From contig NZ_JAHXGQ010000003.1 in NCBI RefSeq assembly GCF_019375475.1, positions 124,001 through 188,000 on the forward strand: a DNA stretch of 64,000 nucleotides, written 5' to 3'. This DNA is from Saccharothrix obliqua (lineage in GTDB: Bacteria > Actinomycetota > Actinomycetes > Mycobacteriales > Pseudonocardiaceae). The translations under genes and the position numbers were made by a program. Below are positions 18,526 through 29,030 of this stretch, piece by piece (within the stretch, counting starts at the first letter, position 1; each line of letters starts with the position of its first letter). The notes beneath the pieces are model-generated. The model ran no database searches, had not been told where the DNA came from, and saw only the letters and a program-made list of their open reading frames with translations.

Positions 18526-18611
18526 CGGACCCCGCCTGCGCGGGGAAGACGCGGCGGCGGGGATCTCGGCCGCACGGCGCAGCGGACCACCCCCGCCTGC
18601 GCGGGGAAGAC
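18526..18611. CRISPR. one-spacer, type I-E-like CRISPR remnant
   Basis: Two repeats end in the identical 21-base block C + CCGCCTGCGCGGGGAAGAC-type sequence: 18526-18550 (25 bp, lacking four bases near its 5' end) and 18583-18611 (29 bp, full length, beginning CGGACCACC). The segment between them is exactly 32 bp, the standard type I-E spacer length. The repeat resembles the actinomycete I-E consensus with its GCGGGG...CCCCGC hairpin. No cas gene is in the window. Only two repeats exist, so it is either a relic or a solitary mini-array. Confidence 0.7.
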
Positions 18612-18706
18612 ACTTGTTGACCTGTGACTTCACCGCGAGCGGGGTGGGTTTCGGTCGGTTTGTCATCGTCTCGCCATGAGCCGTGAGCGCCGTTGCCGGG
18701 CACGCC

Positions 18707-20125
18707 CTACCCCAGCACCTGGTCCAGGTAGGCAACCACGACCGACGCATCGGCTGTGGTCAGTGCCACGTGACCGTCCGGCCGCACCAACACCAACCCG
18801 GGCGCGACCACGCCGTAACCCGCCTCCACGTGACCCGCCACGTCGACCACGGAGTACGTCCGCACGTACGGATGCGCGTCCCGCACCATCGCCAAGGCGT
18901 CATCCACCCCCAAACCCAGCACGACGAACTCCGGGCCGCGCAGCAGATTGAACACCGTGGTCGGCGTGCCGTCTGACAACTCGCACGGCGCGTCCGGCGC
19001 GCGGTCACCCGCCCGTTCGCCGACACCCGCCAACGGACCACCCCGGTAGCTCACGCCCAACTGGAACACCTCCTCCGGGCGCGTGCCCGGTCGCACGTCG
19101 GGGTCTGCCACCTGGCGGTGCAGGTCGCTCGACAGCCCCAGCACGCGTGCCGCGACCGGCAGGCGCTCGGCCTCGTAGGTGTCCAGCAGTTCGGCACCCG
19201 CGCCGGTCAGCACGGCGGCCAGCTTCCAGCCCAGGTTGTAGGCGTCCTGGATGCCGGTGTTCATGCCCTGCGCGCCCGCGGGGGAGTGGACGTGCGCCGC
19301 GTCGCCCGCCAGGAACACCCGCCCCACCCGGAACCGGTCGACCATGCGCACGTTGGCCCGGTACAACGACATCCACGTCGCCTCCCGCACCACGACGTCA
19401 TCCCGCCCGGTGCGCTCACGCACCAGCGCGCGCAACACCTCCAACGACGGCTCCACGTCCGCCTGCGCCTGGAGCTGGTACAAATCCGTGCCGGGCAACG
19501 GGCACAGGCCGATCATCCCGGCGGGCGAGTGCGGCCACGTGTGCCAGTGGTCGCGGTCCAGGCCGGTCAGCCGCACGTCGCCGACCACCATCCGCTGGTC
19601 GTCCCACGTCTCGCCGGCGAACCCGACACCGAGCGCCTTGCGGACGGAACTGCGCCCGCCGTCGCAGCCGACCAGGTACGCCACGCGCACCCGGTCACCG
19701 CCCACGACAGCGGTCACGCCGGTCGCGTCCTGCTCGAACCCGCTCACCTCCACGCCGTACTCCACCGCGCCACCCAGCTCCGCGAGCCGCGCCCGGAGCA
19801 TGGCCTCCACCCGGAACTGCGGGATCAGCACGGTGCTCGGGAACGGCGTGGCGGGCGTCGGTACGCGCCCCTCGTGCGGGTCCCACTCGGCCACGACCCG
19901 CGCGCCGTCATAGGCCCGGAACCGCGGGCGGTCCGCGACCAAGACCTCCACGCCCAGGTCGTGCAGCACCTCGACCGAGCGCGGTTGCAGCCCCTTGCCG
20001 CGCGAGCCGGGGAAAGGACCGGCGGCGCGGTCCACCACGCGGTGGTCGACACCCCGGCGCGCCAGGTCGACGGCCAGGGCGAGGCCGGTCGGACCGGCAC
20101 CCACGATCAGCACTTCTGCGTCCAT
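18707..20125 (-). CDS. FAD-dependent aromatic monooxygenase
   Basis: A 472-residue class A flavoprotein hydroxylase of the PheA/TfdB and rifampicin-monooxygenase type. The Rossmann FAD motif is VLIVGAGPTGLALAVDLARR, the NADPH/FAD DG motif is LVGCDGGRSSVRKALG, and the GD motif is FLAGDAAHVHSPAGAQGMN. A C-terminal thioredoxin-like domain follows (about residues 370-472). It would hydroxylate a phenolic or polyketide-type substrate with NAD(P)H and oxygen. ATG 20125 is chosen because the FAD motif begins four residues later. No biosynthetic cluster surrounds it, so a detoxification role is as likely as a biosynthetic one. Confidence 0.9.
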   Translation of the reverse strand: MDAEVLIVGAGPTGLALAVDLARRGVDHRVVDRAAGPFPGSRGKGLQPRSVEVLHDLGVEVLVADRPRFRAYDGARVVAEWDPHEGRVPTPATPFPSTVLIPQFRVEAMLRARLAELGGAVEYGVEVSGFEQDATGVTAVVGGDRVRVAYLVGCDGGRSSVRKALGVGFAGETWDDQRMVVGDVRLTGLDRDHWHTWPHSPAGMIGLCPLPGTDLYQLQAQADVEPSLEVLRALVRERTGRDDVVVREATWMSLYRANVRMVDRFRVGRVFLAGDAAHVHSPAGAQGMNTGIQDAYNLGWKLAAVLTGAGAELLDTYEAERLPVAARVLGLSSDLHRQVADPDVRPGTRPEEVFQLGVSYRGGPLAGVGERAGDRAPDAPCELSDGTPTTVFNLLRGPEFVVLGLGVDDALAMVRDAHPYVRTYSVVDVAGHVEAGYGVVAPGLVLVRPDGHVALTTADASVVVAYLDQVLG

Positions 20126-20175
20126 GGCCCCACTGTCACCGCCGCGCGTGTCAACCACGTGTCAGACCCCGGGCA

Positions 20176-20215
20176 CGCGACAGCCCCCGCCGGCACACCG
20201 GCGGGGGCTGTCGCG
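20176..20215 (-). terminator. perfect 18-bp stem terminator
   Basis: Bases 20176-20193 pair without mismatch with 20198-20215 across a 4-base loop. It begins eight bases after the stop of the P/Q-rich membrane protein gene on the minus strand and insulates the monooxygenase gene. It is the longest perfect intergenic stem of terminator type in the window. Confidence 0.88.
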
Positions 20216-20222
20216 CGTGGTG

Positions 20223-21761
20223 TTACTTGGCGAGCTTGAGCAGCTCGTCGATGTCCTTGGGCTCCAGACCACGCATCAGGGTCAGGAACACCTCGCTGTA
20301 GGTGCGGAACGGGCTGACGTACCACTTGCCGTCCACTTCGGTCACGACGACGCCGAGACCGTCCTTCAGCACCTGCGAGCCGACGCGGGCGATCACGTCC
20401 ACCGCGGCGGGCGGCGTGTTCCGGCCGCCCTGCTGCTGGACGAGCTGCGCGATCTCGTCGGCGCACAGCTTCTGCGACCGGCCGTCCGCCTTCACGGTGT
20501 AGCAGTCGCCGTCCCGGGAGACCTCGCCCTTGCTGCCCTGGATGTCCACGACGACCTTGCGGATCGTCAACTGCTTGCCGCCCTTGACGTCCTTCTCGTC
20601 GGTCTCCAGCTCGACCAGCTTCGCGCCGGTGCTCGGCACCCGGCCGACCTGGTCCACGATCACCGGGCCGACGTCCTGGAGCACGCCCATCTCGTCCGGC
20701 GGCAGCAACGCGATGACGCCCTTGATGTCACCGGCGAGCGCCTTCTCCACGATGCCCTTGGCCGCCGCCGCGGCGGAGTCCGCGCCGGCCGGCGCGATGC
20801 CCTGCGCGGGCCACTTGAGGTCTTCCTCCTCCAGCGCCGCGTTGGCGATCGTGTAGAACAGCGACGGGTACCACTCGTCGCCGACCTTGATCGTCGCGAT
20901 GCCGATCGGCTTGCCCTTGCGCTTCTCCTTCTCCTTGGCGAAGTCGAGCGTCTCGGTCTCGGGCTCCTGGTCGAGCTTCGCGCCCAGCGCCTTGACCAGC
21001 TTGTCGGTCAACGGGATCTGCTTGACGTCCGACGTGACGGTGATCCGGCCCTCGATCACCTTGTTGATGGTGATGTGGTCGTTGACCTTCTCGGCGGCGG
21101 CCTCGTCGAACTTGACGCCCTCGCTCTTGATCTGGACGCCGCTGATCTTCTGCGGGTCCGCGTCCTGCTTCAGGATCTCCAGCCGCTTGGCCTCGCTGAC
21201 GGTGGCCTCGGTGTAGTCCTTCGACAGCTTCGCCTCGGCGGGCGCCAGGCCGTTCATGATGCCCAGCACGTCACCGCTGCCCAGCGCGCTCAACAGGTTG
21301 TTCGCGGCGACCTGCGGGGTGTCGGAGCCGGCGGCGACGGAGTCGGAGTCGCGCAGCGCGCGCACCGTGAAGAAGGTGCCCGCCGCCAGCACGACGACGG
21401 CGACCAGCGCCGTGATGACCAGCCCGGTCCGCTTCTTCTTCGGCGGTTCGCCGCCCGGGTAGCCGAACGGCTGCTGCCCGTAGGGCTGCTGGCCGTAACC
21501 CTGCTGCGGGAAGCCCTGCGGCCCGGTCTGCGGGAAACCCTGCTGCGGGAAGCCCTGCTGCGGGAAACCCTGCTGCGGCTGGGGTCCCGTCTGCGGGAAA
21601 CCCTGCTGCGGGAACCCTTCCTGCGGGAAACCCGGCTGCGGGTAGCCGCCCGGCTGCTGGCCGTGACCCGGCTGCTGCTGCGGGTAGCCGCCCTGCTGCG
21701 GCTGGCCGTACGGGTTGTTCTGCGGTGGCCATTCGCCTCCGCCGCCACCTGGGTAGGTCAC
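20223..21761 (-). CDS. P/Q/G-rich single-pass membrane protein with extracellular domain
   Basis: The 512-residue protein has three parts. Residues 1-110 are a Pro/Gln/Gly-rich cytoplasmic tail with repeated [10 protein letters not shown] units. A KKKR-flanked transmembrane helix follows ([20 protein letters not shown]). The rest, about 380 residues, lies outside and holds two regions that look like a duplicated DUF4878/NTF2-like or lumazine-binding unit ([32 protein letters not shown]). Two cysteines (DCYTV, KLCAD) may form a disulfide. AGGAGG precedes the GTG start. It overlaps the upstream membrane gene by four bases. Function unknown; P/Q-rich tails of this type are common in actinomycete envelope proteins. 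Confidence 0.85.
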   Translation of the reverse strand: MTYPGGGGGEWPPQNNPYGQPQQGGYPQQQPGHGQQPGGYPQPGFPQEGFPQQGFPQTGPQPQQGFPQQGFPQQGFPQTGPQGFPQQGYGQQPYGQQPFGYPGGEPPKKKRTGLVITALVAVVVLAAGTFFTVRALRDSDSVAAGSDTPQVAANNLLSALGSGDVLGIMNGLAPAEAKLSKDYTEATVSEAKRLEILKQDADPQKISGVQIKSEGVKFDEAAAEKVNDHITINKVIEGRITVTSDVKQIPLTDKLVKALGAKLDQEPETETLDFAKEKEKRKGKPIGIATIKVGDEWYPSLFYTIANAALEEEDLKWPAQGIAPAGADSAAAAAKGIVEKALAGDIKGVIALLPPDEMGVLQDVGPVIVDQVGRVPSTGAKLVELETDEKDVKGGKQLTIRKVVVDIQGSKGEVSRDGDCYTVKADGRSQKLCADEIAQLVQQQGGRNTPPAAVDVIARVGSQVLKDGLGVVVTEVDGKWYVSPFRTYSEVFLTLMRGLEPKDIDELLKLAK

Positions 21762-22207
21762 GGTGCTCCTCCTGGACTGATCGCTGTGCGGGTGTTCGCG
21801 GTGAGCACGGTGATCGCCCCCGCGATCCCCAGCACGGCACCACCGAGGGTGACGACCGGTCCGGTCAGGCTGATCCCGACCATCGCTCCCTCGTTGCCCC
21901 CTTGGACGGCGGCAAGGGTCGCCACCGTTCCCGCGATCGTGCCAAACAGCAACGCCAAGCACGCGGAAATTCGAGGAAGACGGAACAACCAGAGCACCAC
22001 GCAGCACACGGCCAACGGGGTCAGGGCCACCCAACCCACCCGGACCAGCTCGCCCGCCGCACCGTCCAAGCCCGCGAAACCACGCAGCGCGAGCACCTGG
22101 TAACTGTCCCTGTCCACGGTCCCGGAACGCAGCCACGGCAGGAAAGTCCCCACCACGGTTGTGACCAAGCCGACAACCCCGACCACCGCACCCCATGTCC
22201 TGCGCAC
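21758..22207 (-). CDS. small four-helix membrane protein
   Basis: A 149-residue protein with four hydrophobic segments ([75 protein letters not shown]). The first loop is extracellular and charged. GTG 22207 gives a start directly before the first helix; a longer reading to 22258 would overlap the sirtuin start. It shares GTGA with the next gene, so both proteins are probably made as partners in the membrane. I recognise no family. Confidence 0.75.
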   Translation of the reverse strand: MRRTWGAVVGVVGLVTTVVGTFLPWLRSGTVDRDSYQVLALRGFAGLDGAAGELVRVGWVALTPLAVCCVVLWLFRLPRISACLALLFGTIAGTVATLAAVQGGNEGAMVGISLTGPVVTLGGAVLGIAGAITVLTANTRTAISPGGAP

Positions 22208-22248
22208 GTGGCCATGCTCGCAAACCGGTGGCGTGGAATGGTGGGGGA

Positions 22249-23022
22249 ATGGACGCACGGGGCGTGATGGCCGCGGCGCGGCGGATCACCGTGCTGACGG
22301 GCGCCGGGGTGTCGACCGAGTCCGGCATCCCCGACTTCCGCGGCCCGGGCGGGGTGTGGACGGCGCTCGGGCGCGAGTTCGACCTCGACGGCTACCTGGG
22401 CGACCCGGCCGTGCGGCGGGAGGTGTGGCGGACCCGGCTCGCGCACCCGGTGTGGACGGCCGAGCCGAACGCGGCGCACCGGGCGCTGGCCCGCCTGGAG
22501 CACGACGGTCGCGTGCGGGCGCTGCTGACCCAGAACGTCGACGGGCTGCACCAGCGCGCCGGGTCGTCGGCGGTGGTCGAGCTGCACGGGTCGCTGTGGG
22601 GGACGGTGTGCGTCGAGTGCGGTGCGGTCGGGTCGATGCCGGCGGCCCTGGACCGGCTCCGCGCGGGCGACCCCGATCCGCGGTGCCTCGTGTGCGGCGG
22701 TGTCCTGCGGTCGACCACGGTGGCGTTCGGCCGGCCGTTGGACCCGGACGTGCTGCGTGCGGCGCGGGCGGCGGTGCTCGACTGCGAGGTGCTGCTGGTG
22801 GCGGGCACCTCGCTGCTGGTCGAGCCGGCGGCCGGGTTGGTCGGCCTCGCGGCGGGTGTCGGCGCGGCCGTGGTGATCTGCAACGACGAGGCGACGCCGT
22901 ACGACGGGGTGGCGGCGGCGATCGCGCGGGGACCGGTCGGGGTGTCGTTGCCGGAACTGGTGGCGGTGCCCGTGGTGGCCGACGGGCCGCTCCGGACGTG
23001 GGGCGACCCCAGCACCTGGTGA
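22249..23022 (+). CDS. NAD-dependent protein deacylase, sirtuin family
   Basis: A 257-residue sirtuin. The NAD site is [31 protein letters not shown] contacts NAD, and the catalytic histidine is in [10 protein letters not shown] zinc knuckle is given by CVECG and CLVCGG. It would remove acetyl or other acyl groups from lysines in the cytoplasm. ATG 22249 lies behind GGGGGA. Its start is 42 bp from the divergent small membrane protein gene. The next gene on the same strand encodes an acyl-CoA ligase; sirtuins often control such ligases, but the pair is not close enough to prove an operon. Confidence 0.93.
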   Translation: MDARGVMAAARRITVLTGAGVSTESGIPDFRGPGGVWTALGREFDLDGYLGDPAVRREVWRTRLAHPVWTAEPNAAHRALARLEHDGRVRALLTQNVDGLHQRAGSSAVVELHGSLWGTVCVECGAVGSMPAALDRLRAGDPDPRCLVCGGVLRSTTVAFGRPLDPDVLRAARAAVLDCEVLLVAGTSLLVEPAAGLVGLAAGVGAAVVICNDEATPYDGVAAAIARGPVGVSLPELVAVPVVADGPLRTWGDPSTW

Positions 23023-23080
23023 GCGCGACCCCGAGCGACGCGGTAGCCACTCCCCGTGGTCGGGGATAACGTCACGGTGC

Positions 23081-24610
23081 ATGCGCGTACCACTTACCGT
23101 CGCTGATTTCCTCGACCGTGCCGCGCAAGTCTTCGCGGACACCACCGCCACCGTGGACGAGCCCGACCAACCCGCGCCGCCCGTCCCCACCACCACCTAC
23201 GCCGCGTTCGCCGACCGCGTCCGCGCCTGGCAGGCGGGCCTCGACGCCCTCGGCGTCGGCGAGGGCGAGCGGGTCGCCGTCGTCAGCCCCAACTCCGCCC
23301 GGCTGCTCGAACTGCTGCACGCGGCGCCCGCGAGCGGACGGGTCTGCGTGCCGGTCAACTTCCGCCTGAAGTCCGACGAGGTGTCCTACATCGTCGAGCA
23401 CAGCGGCGCGTCGGTGCTCTTCGTCGACCCCGGGCTGGACCTCCCGGGCGTCACCGCGCCGCACCGGTTCACGCTCGGCGACGAGAGCGACGCCCTGCTC
23501 CGCTTCGACACCGAGCCGCGCCCGTGGTCGTCGCCCGACGAGGACGCCACCGCCACCCTCAACTACACGTCCGGCACGACGGCCCGCCCCAAGGGCGTCC
23601 GGATGACCCACCGCAACATCTGGCTCAACGCCGTCACGTTCGCCCTGCACGCCCGCGCCTGGGAGCGCGACGTCTACCTGCACGTCCTGCCGATGTTCCA
23701 CTGCAACGGCTGGGGAATGCCCTACGGGCTGGCGGGGCTGGGCGTGCCGCAGGTGGTGCTCCGCAAGGTCGACGGGACCGAGATCCTGCGCCGCGTGCGC
23801 GACCACGGCGTCACGTTGATGTGCGGCGCGCCCGCCGTGTGGAACGCCGTCCTGGACGCCGCCCGGTCCTGGGAGGGCGAGGTGCCCGGCCGGGGCCGGG
23901 TGCGCGTCGTCTGCGCCGGTGCGCCGCCGCCGAGCCGCACCATCGCCCGCGTCGGCGACGAACTCGGCTGGGAGTTCCTCCAGCTCTACGGCCTGACCGA
24001 GACGTCGCCGCTGCTCACCTTCAACCGCACCCGGCCGGGGGACGACGACCTGCCCGCCGACGAGCGCGCGCGCAAGCTGTCCCGGGCGGGCGCGCCGGGC
24101 ATCGGGGTGCGGTTGCGGATCGCCGAGGACGGCGAGGTGCTGGCTCGCGGCAACCACGTCATGGCCGGGTACTGGCGGAACGAGGAGGCGACCGACGAGG
24201 CCGTCGCGGACGGCTGGTTCCACACCGGTGACGGCGGGTCGCTCGACGACGAGGGCTTCCTGACCATCTCCGACCGCAAGAAGGACGTGATCATCACCGG
24301 CGGCGAGAACGTGTCGTCCATCGAGGTCGAGGACGCCCTGTTCACGCACCCGGCGGTCGCGGAGGCGGCGGTGATCGGGGTGCCGCACGAGAAGTGGGGT
24401 GAAACGATCAAGGCGCTGGTCGTGCCCGCCGCGGGCGCGTCGGTGACCGAGGCGGAGCTGATCGCGCACTGCAAGGCGCGGCTCGCCGGGTTCAAGGCGC
24501 CGACGTCCGTCGAGTTCCGGGACGCCATCCCGCGCACCGCCACCGGCAAGGTCCAGAAGTTCCGGCTGCGCGAGCCCTACTGGGCGGAGCGGGAGGGCGA
24601 CGCAAAGTAG
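23081..24610 (+). CDS. AMP-dependent acyl-CoA synthetase
   Basis: A 509-residue ANL-superfamily ligase that activates a carboxylic acid as an acyl-AMP and then an acyl-CoA. Motifs are the P-loop YTSGTTARPKGV, the aromatic HCNGWGMPYG, LYGLTETSPLL, the hinge segment GWFHTGDGG...ISDRKKDVIITGGENV, and the catalytic lysine near the end in TATGKVQKFRLR. The overall pattern is close to medium/long-chain or aromatic acid ligases; the substrate is not predictable. The lysine region is of the type acetylated and reactivated by sirtuins, and a sirtuin gene lies just upstream. Confidence 0.93.
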   Translation: MRVPLTVADFLDRAAQVFADTTATVDEPDQPAPPVPTTTYAAFADRVRAWQAGLDALGVGEGERVAVVSPNSARLLELLHAAPASGRVCVPVNFRLKSDEVSYIVEHSGASVLFVDPGLDLPGVTAPHRFTLGDESDALLRFDTEPRPWSSPDEDATATLNYTSGTTARPKGVRMTHRNIWLNAVTFALHARAWERDVYLHVLPMFHCNGWGMPYGLAGLGVPQVVLRKVDGTEILRRVRDHGVTLMCGAPAVWNAVLDAARSWEGEVPGRGRVRVVCAGAPPPSRTIARVGDELGWEFLQLYGLTETSPLLTFNRTRPGDDDLPADERARKLSRAGAPGIGVRLRIAEDGEVLARGNHVMAGYWRNEEATDEAVADGWFHTGDGGSLDDEGFLTISDRKKDVIITGGENVSSIEVEDALFTHPAVAEAAVIGVPHEKWGETIKALVVPAAGASVTEAELIAHCKARLAGFKAPTSVEFRDAIPRTATGKVQKFRLREPYWAEREGDAK

Positions 24611-24706
24611 ATCAAGGACTCCCCGGTGTGACCCATGTGGCTGAAGTTCTTGCGGGGTCAATTGGAAACCTTGGTGTTGAAGTGGCACAGTCTCGGAACG
24701 TGACCG

Positions 24707-24731
24707 GGTAGCGCCATTCGGTGTAATCCGG
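24707..24731 (+). promoter_or_regulatory. motif shared with the subtilase upstream region
   Basis: The block contains TAGCGCC, then ATTCGG, then TGTAATCCGG, ending 28 bp before the ripA start. A nearly identical block lies at 49075-49099, upstream of the secreted subtilase but in the opposite orientation relative to the gene. The two are about 85% identical over 25 bp. The ATTCGG/ATCCGG half-sites suggest a response-regulator direct repeat (possibly MtrA), an inference. Confidence 0.45.
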
Positions 24732-24759
24732 GTGGTCCGAGCGGGCGGGGAGGCTTGTC

Positions 24760-26067
24760 GTGGCGCGATGGGTGGCGGCCGTGGTCGTGGCGCTGGTGCT
24801 GTTCCCGGGTACCGCCTCGGCGGTGCCGCCGCCCCCGCCGAACCCGAGCGACGACCAGATCACGGCGGGCCGGGCCGAGGCCGACGCGAAGGCCGCGCGG
24901 GTCGGTGAGCTGACCGGGCAGCTCACCGCGGCGGAGGCCGAGCTGCGCAGGCTCACCGACGACGTCGCCTTCAAGATGGAGCTGGCCAACAAGGCACGCG
25001 TCGACCTGGAGAACGCCCAGCACGAGGCGGTCCGGGCCAAGGAGGACGCCGACGCGGCCCGCACCGAGGCCGACGCCGCCGGCCGGGCCGTCGAGGAGTC
25101 CCGCGCGGAGCTGGACGACTTCGCCGCCGCGAGCTTCCAGCAGGGCAGCACCATCGGCTCGCTGTCGGCGTACTTCGGCGCGTCCAGCCCGGAGGACCTG
25201 CTGGCCCGCGCGCAACTGCTCGCCGCGGTCGGCGACTCGGGGCTGAACGCCCTGGACGACGTGGAGCGGGCGCGCTCGGAGCTGGCCAACAAGGACTCCG
25301 CCGCCCGCGCCGCGCTGGACCTGGCGAACGAGAAGCAGGCCGCCGCCGAGCAGGCCCGGCGCGACGCCGACGACGCTCAGCAGTCCGCCGTGCGGGCACA
25401 GCAGGCGCAGGCCGGTCAGGCGGCGGCGATCGAGGGCGACCGGAGCCGGGTCGAGGGCGAGCTGACGCAGGCGTTGACCGCCGTGCAGGGGTTGGAGGGT
25501 CAGCGCGCGCAGTACAACAGCTGGCTCGACGACAAGCGGCGCGAGGAGGAGGAAGCGGCCCGGCAGGCGGCGCTCAACGCGGCCCAGCGCCCGGCGCAGC
25601 AGCCGAACCGGCCGCCCGCCCAGCAGATCACCCCGCCGCCGAGCGGTGGCGGCGACGTGGAGACCGTGATCGCCCGCGCCATGGCCAACCTCGGCGTCCG
25701 CTACTCGTGGGGCGGCGGCAACTACAACGGGCCGACCGTCGGCATCCGGGACGGCGGCGTGGCCGACTCGTACGGCGACTACTACAGCGTCGGCTTCGAC
25801 TGCTCCGGGCTGATGATGTACGCGTTCGCGGGCGCCGGGGTGTACCTGCCGCACTACAGCGGTTACCAGTACAACGCGGGCTACCAGGTGCCGTTGGCAC
25901 AGGCCCAGCGGGGCGACATGCTGTTCTGGGGTCCCGGCGGCGGCACGCACGTGGCCCTGTACCTGGGCGACGGGATGATGATCGAGGCGCCGTACTCGGG
26001 CTCGTCGGTGCGCGTCGCCCCGGTCCGTTACGGCGGGATCATGCCCTACGCCGTCCGCCTGCTCTGA
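24760..26067 (+). CDS. ripA: secreted NlpC/P60 peptidoglycan endopeptidase, RipA-like
   Basis: A 435-residue exported cell-wall hydrolase: signal peptide (WVAAVVVALVLFPGTASA), a long Ala/Glu-rich coiled coil (about residues 35-270), a Pro/Gln linker, and a C-terminal NlpC/P60 domain. The catalytic cysteine is in VGFDCSGLMMY, the histidine in GGTHVALYLGDG, and the third residue is likely Glu in MMIEAPYSG. It would cut peptidoglycan stem peptides during cell division. The coiled coil is the autoinhibitory or partner-binding part in RipA. Its position before moxR-DUF58-VWA matches M. tuberculosis ripA, though ripB is absent. Confidence 0.9.
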   Translation: MARWVAAVVVALVLFPGTASAVPPPPPNPSDDQITAGRAEADAKAARVGELTGQLTAAEAELRRLTDDVAFKMELANKARVDLENAQHEAVRAKEDADAARTEADAAGRAVEESRAELDDFAAASFQQGSTIGSLSAYFGASSPEDLLARAQLLAAVGDSGLNALDDVERARSELANKDSAARAALDLANEKQAAAEQARRDADDAQQSAVRAQQAQAGQAAAIEGDRSRVEGELTQALTAVQGLEGQRAQYNSWLDDKRREEEEAARQAALNAAQRPAQQPNRPPAQQITPPPSGGGDVETVIARAMANLGVRYSWGGGNYNGPTVGIRDGGVADSYGDYYSVGFDCSGLMMYAFAGAGVYLPHYSGYQYNAGYQVPLAQAQRGDMLFWGPGGGTHVALYLGDGMMIEAPYSGSSVRVAPVRYGGIMPYAVRLL

Positions 26068-26422
26068 CCTGCGGATTCCAGAATCCTTCAGGAATCGTTG
26101 CGGCCCCGTCCGCCATTCTCGGTGGTGCGGCCGGACCGATGGGGGAAGGCGGAACGGCCGCACCGGGCGGTGTCCCGAGGGGTGGGGCGCGGCACGAGTG
26201 GTCAACTGGGGGCGACGGGTGCCGTCGCGACCGCGACGGCACCCGCCGACCACTCGGGGCCCGGTCGCCACCGCGGACCGGTGGCCGCCGATCGACTGGG
26301 GGTTCGGCGGGCGCCCGGTCCGCGCCGGGCGGACGAGGGGGTGGCCGGGGGCCGGGGGGACCGGTGCCCCGGCCCGGCGGGCGGCCGGCGCGACAATGGG
26401 TCCTGAGCGTGCGGGAAGGGCG
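26068..26422. other. 355-bp intergenic region, no gene seen
   Basis: GC-rich spacer between ripA and the mobA-like gene. A weak inverted repeat, GATTCC...GGAATC (about 26073-26095), follows the ripA stop and may end transcription. Open frames here have no domain or ribosome site. Nothing else is recognisable. Confidence 0.5.
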
Positions 26423-26974
26423 GTGTCCGTGTCCGTTGGCGGGACCCCGGGGGTCGAGTGGGATGCCGTGGTCCTCGCCGGAGGACGCGGCAGCAGGCTG
26501 GGTGGCGTGGACAAGGCGGCCGTCGTGGTGGGCGGTCGCACGTTGCTGGCACACGCGCTCGACGCCGTGCGCGCCGCCGGGCGGGTGGTCGTCGTCGGCC
26601 CGGCCAAGGACGTGCCGGGCGTGTTGTGGGCACGCGAGGAACCGCCCGGCGGTGGGCCGCTCGCCGGGCTCGCGGCGGGTCTCGCGCACGTGCGCGCGCC
26701 GTGGGTCGCGGTGCTCGCCGTGGACCAGCCCGGCGTCACGGCGTCCACAGTGGAGCGGTTGCTGGCCGCGGGTGGACCCGCCGTCCTGGTGGACGGGGAG
26801 GGCCACCGGCAGTGGCTCGCCGGTGTGTGGCGGACGGCGGCGTTGCGGGCCGCGCTGCCCACCGTCCCGAGTGGCTCGTCGATGCGGTCCGTGCTCGGCC
26901 CGCTCGACCCCGCGGGGGTGCCGGCGCTGCCCGGCGAGGCGCACGACGTGGACACGCCGGCGGACCTCCGCTGA
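26423..26974 (+). CDS. MobA-like nucleotidyltransferase
   Basis: A 183-residue protein of the NTP-transferase fold. The nucleotide loop is VLAGGRGSRLGGVDKAAV, close to the MobA signature LAGGxSxRxGxDK. AVDQPG stands where MobA proteins have D-x-P, the metal site. MobA adds GMP to molybdopterin; related enzymes use CTP (MocA) or sugar phosphates. The start is uncertain: GTG 26423, GTG 26429 and ATG 26396 are all possible; the first two stand after AAGGGCG. No other molybdenum cofactor genes adjoin, so the MobA role is a family-level inference. Confidence 0.82.
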   Translation: MSVSVGGTPGVEWDAVVLAGGRGSRLGGVDKAAVVVGGRTLLAHALDAVRAAGRVVVVGPAKDVPGVLWAREEPPGGGPLAGLAAGLAHVRAPWVAVLAVDQPGVTASTVERLLAAGGPAVLVDGEGHRQWLAGVWRTAALRAALPTVPSGSSMRSVLGPLDPAGVPALPGEAHDVDTPADLR

Positions 26975-27054
26975 GCCGACCCCCTTCACAAGCGTCACAC
27001 CGGGGACAGGGAAGACTTGCGCACCGTCGCACAACCCTGTCGTAGGAGGACCTG

Positions 27055-28082
<1,028 letters not shown>

Positions 28083-28086
<4 letters not shown>

Positions 28087-29030
28087 CCTCCGAAGAGCCC
28101 GCCGAGCGGCCGAGCTGGGCGCCGCCGGTGCTGGCCGGGGGCCGCGTGGAGGCCGCGCTGCGCACCCTGGAGCTGGACGTCCGCCGCCGGCTCGACGGCC
28201 TGCTCCAGGGCAACCACCTCGGCCTCGTGCCCGGTCCCGGTTCGGAGCCGGGTGAGGCCCGGCCCTACCAGCCCGGTGACGACGTGCGGCGGATGGACTG
28301 GGCGGTCACCGCCCGGACCACGGTGCCGCACATCCGGGAGACGGTCGCGGACCGCGAGCTGGAGACGTGGCTCGCGATCGACCTGTCCCCGTCGCTGGAC
28401 TTCGGCACGGCGGTGTGCGAGAAGCGCGACCTGGTGGTCGCCGCGACGGCCGCCGTGGCGCACCTGACCAGGGGCGGCGGCAACCGGATCGGCGCGCTGG
28501 TGTCCACCGGCGAGCAGGTCGTCCGGGTGCCCGCGCGTGGCGGCCTGGCGCACGCGCGCGGCCTGGTCCGCCGGGTCGCCGAGACGCCACGCGCGCCGGA
28601 GGGCACCCGCGGCTCGCTCGCGGCGCTGCTGGAGCAGTTGCGCCGACCGCCACGCAGGCGCGGCCTCGTGGTGGTGCTCTCCGACTTCCTCGGCGAGACC
28701 GACTGGCAGCGCCCGCTGCGCGCGTTGTCGGCCCGGCACGACCTGGTGGCGGTCGAGGTGGTCGACCCGCGTGACATCGACCTGCCCGAGGTCGGCACGG
28801 TCGTGCTCGCCGACCCGGAGAGCGGGCGGCAGCGCGAGGTGACCGCGTCGCCGCTGCTGCGCCGCGAGTTCGCGGCGGCGGCGGCCGAGCACCGGGCGGC
28901 GGTCGCCGCCGGGCTGCGGCAGGCGGGCGCCGGGCACCTGGTGCTGCGCACCGACTCGGACTGGATCGCGGACACCGTCCGCTTCGTGGTGGCCCGCAAG
29001 CGCCGCTGGTCGGGAGGGGTGGCCGGATGA
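28083..29030 (+). CDS. DUF58 protein
   Basis: A 315-residue DUF58 protein. The family core is visible as RPYQPGDDVRRMDWAVTART, and a VWA-like continuation as LAIDLSPSLDFGT, then GLVVVLSDFLGE. There is no signal peptide and no transmembrane helix, unlike longer DUF58 proteins. It overlaps moxR (GTGA) and the VWA gene (ATGA), so the three products are probably made in equal amounts. Its biochemical role is unknown; it is taken to be the adaptor of the MoxR system. Confidence 0.92.
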
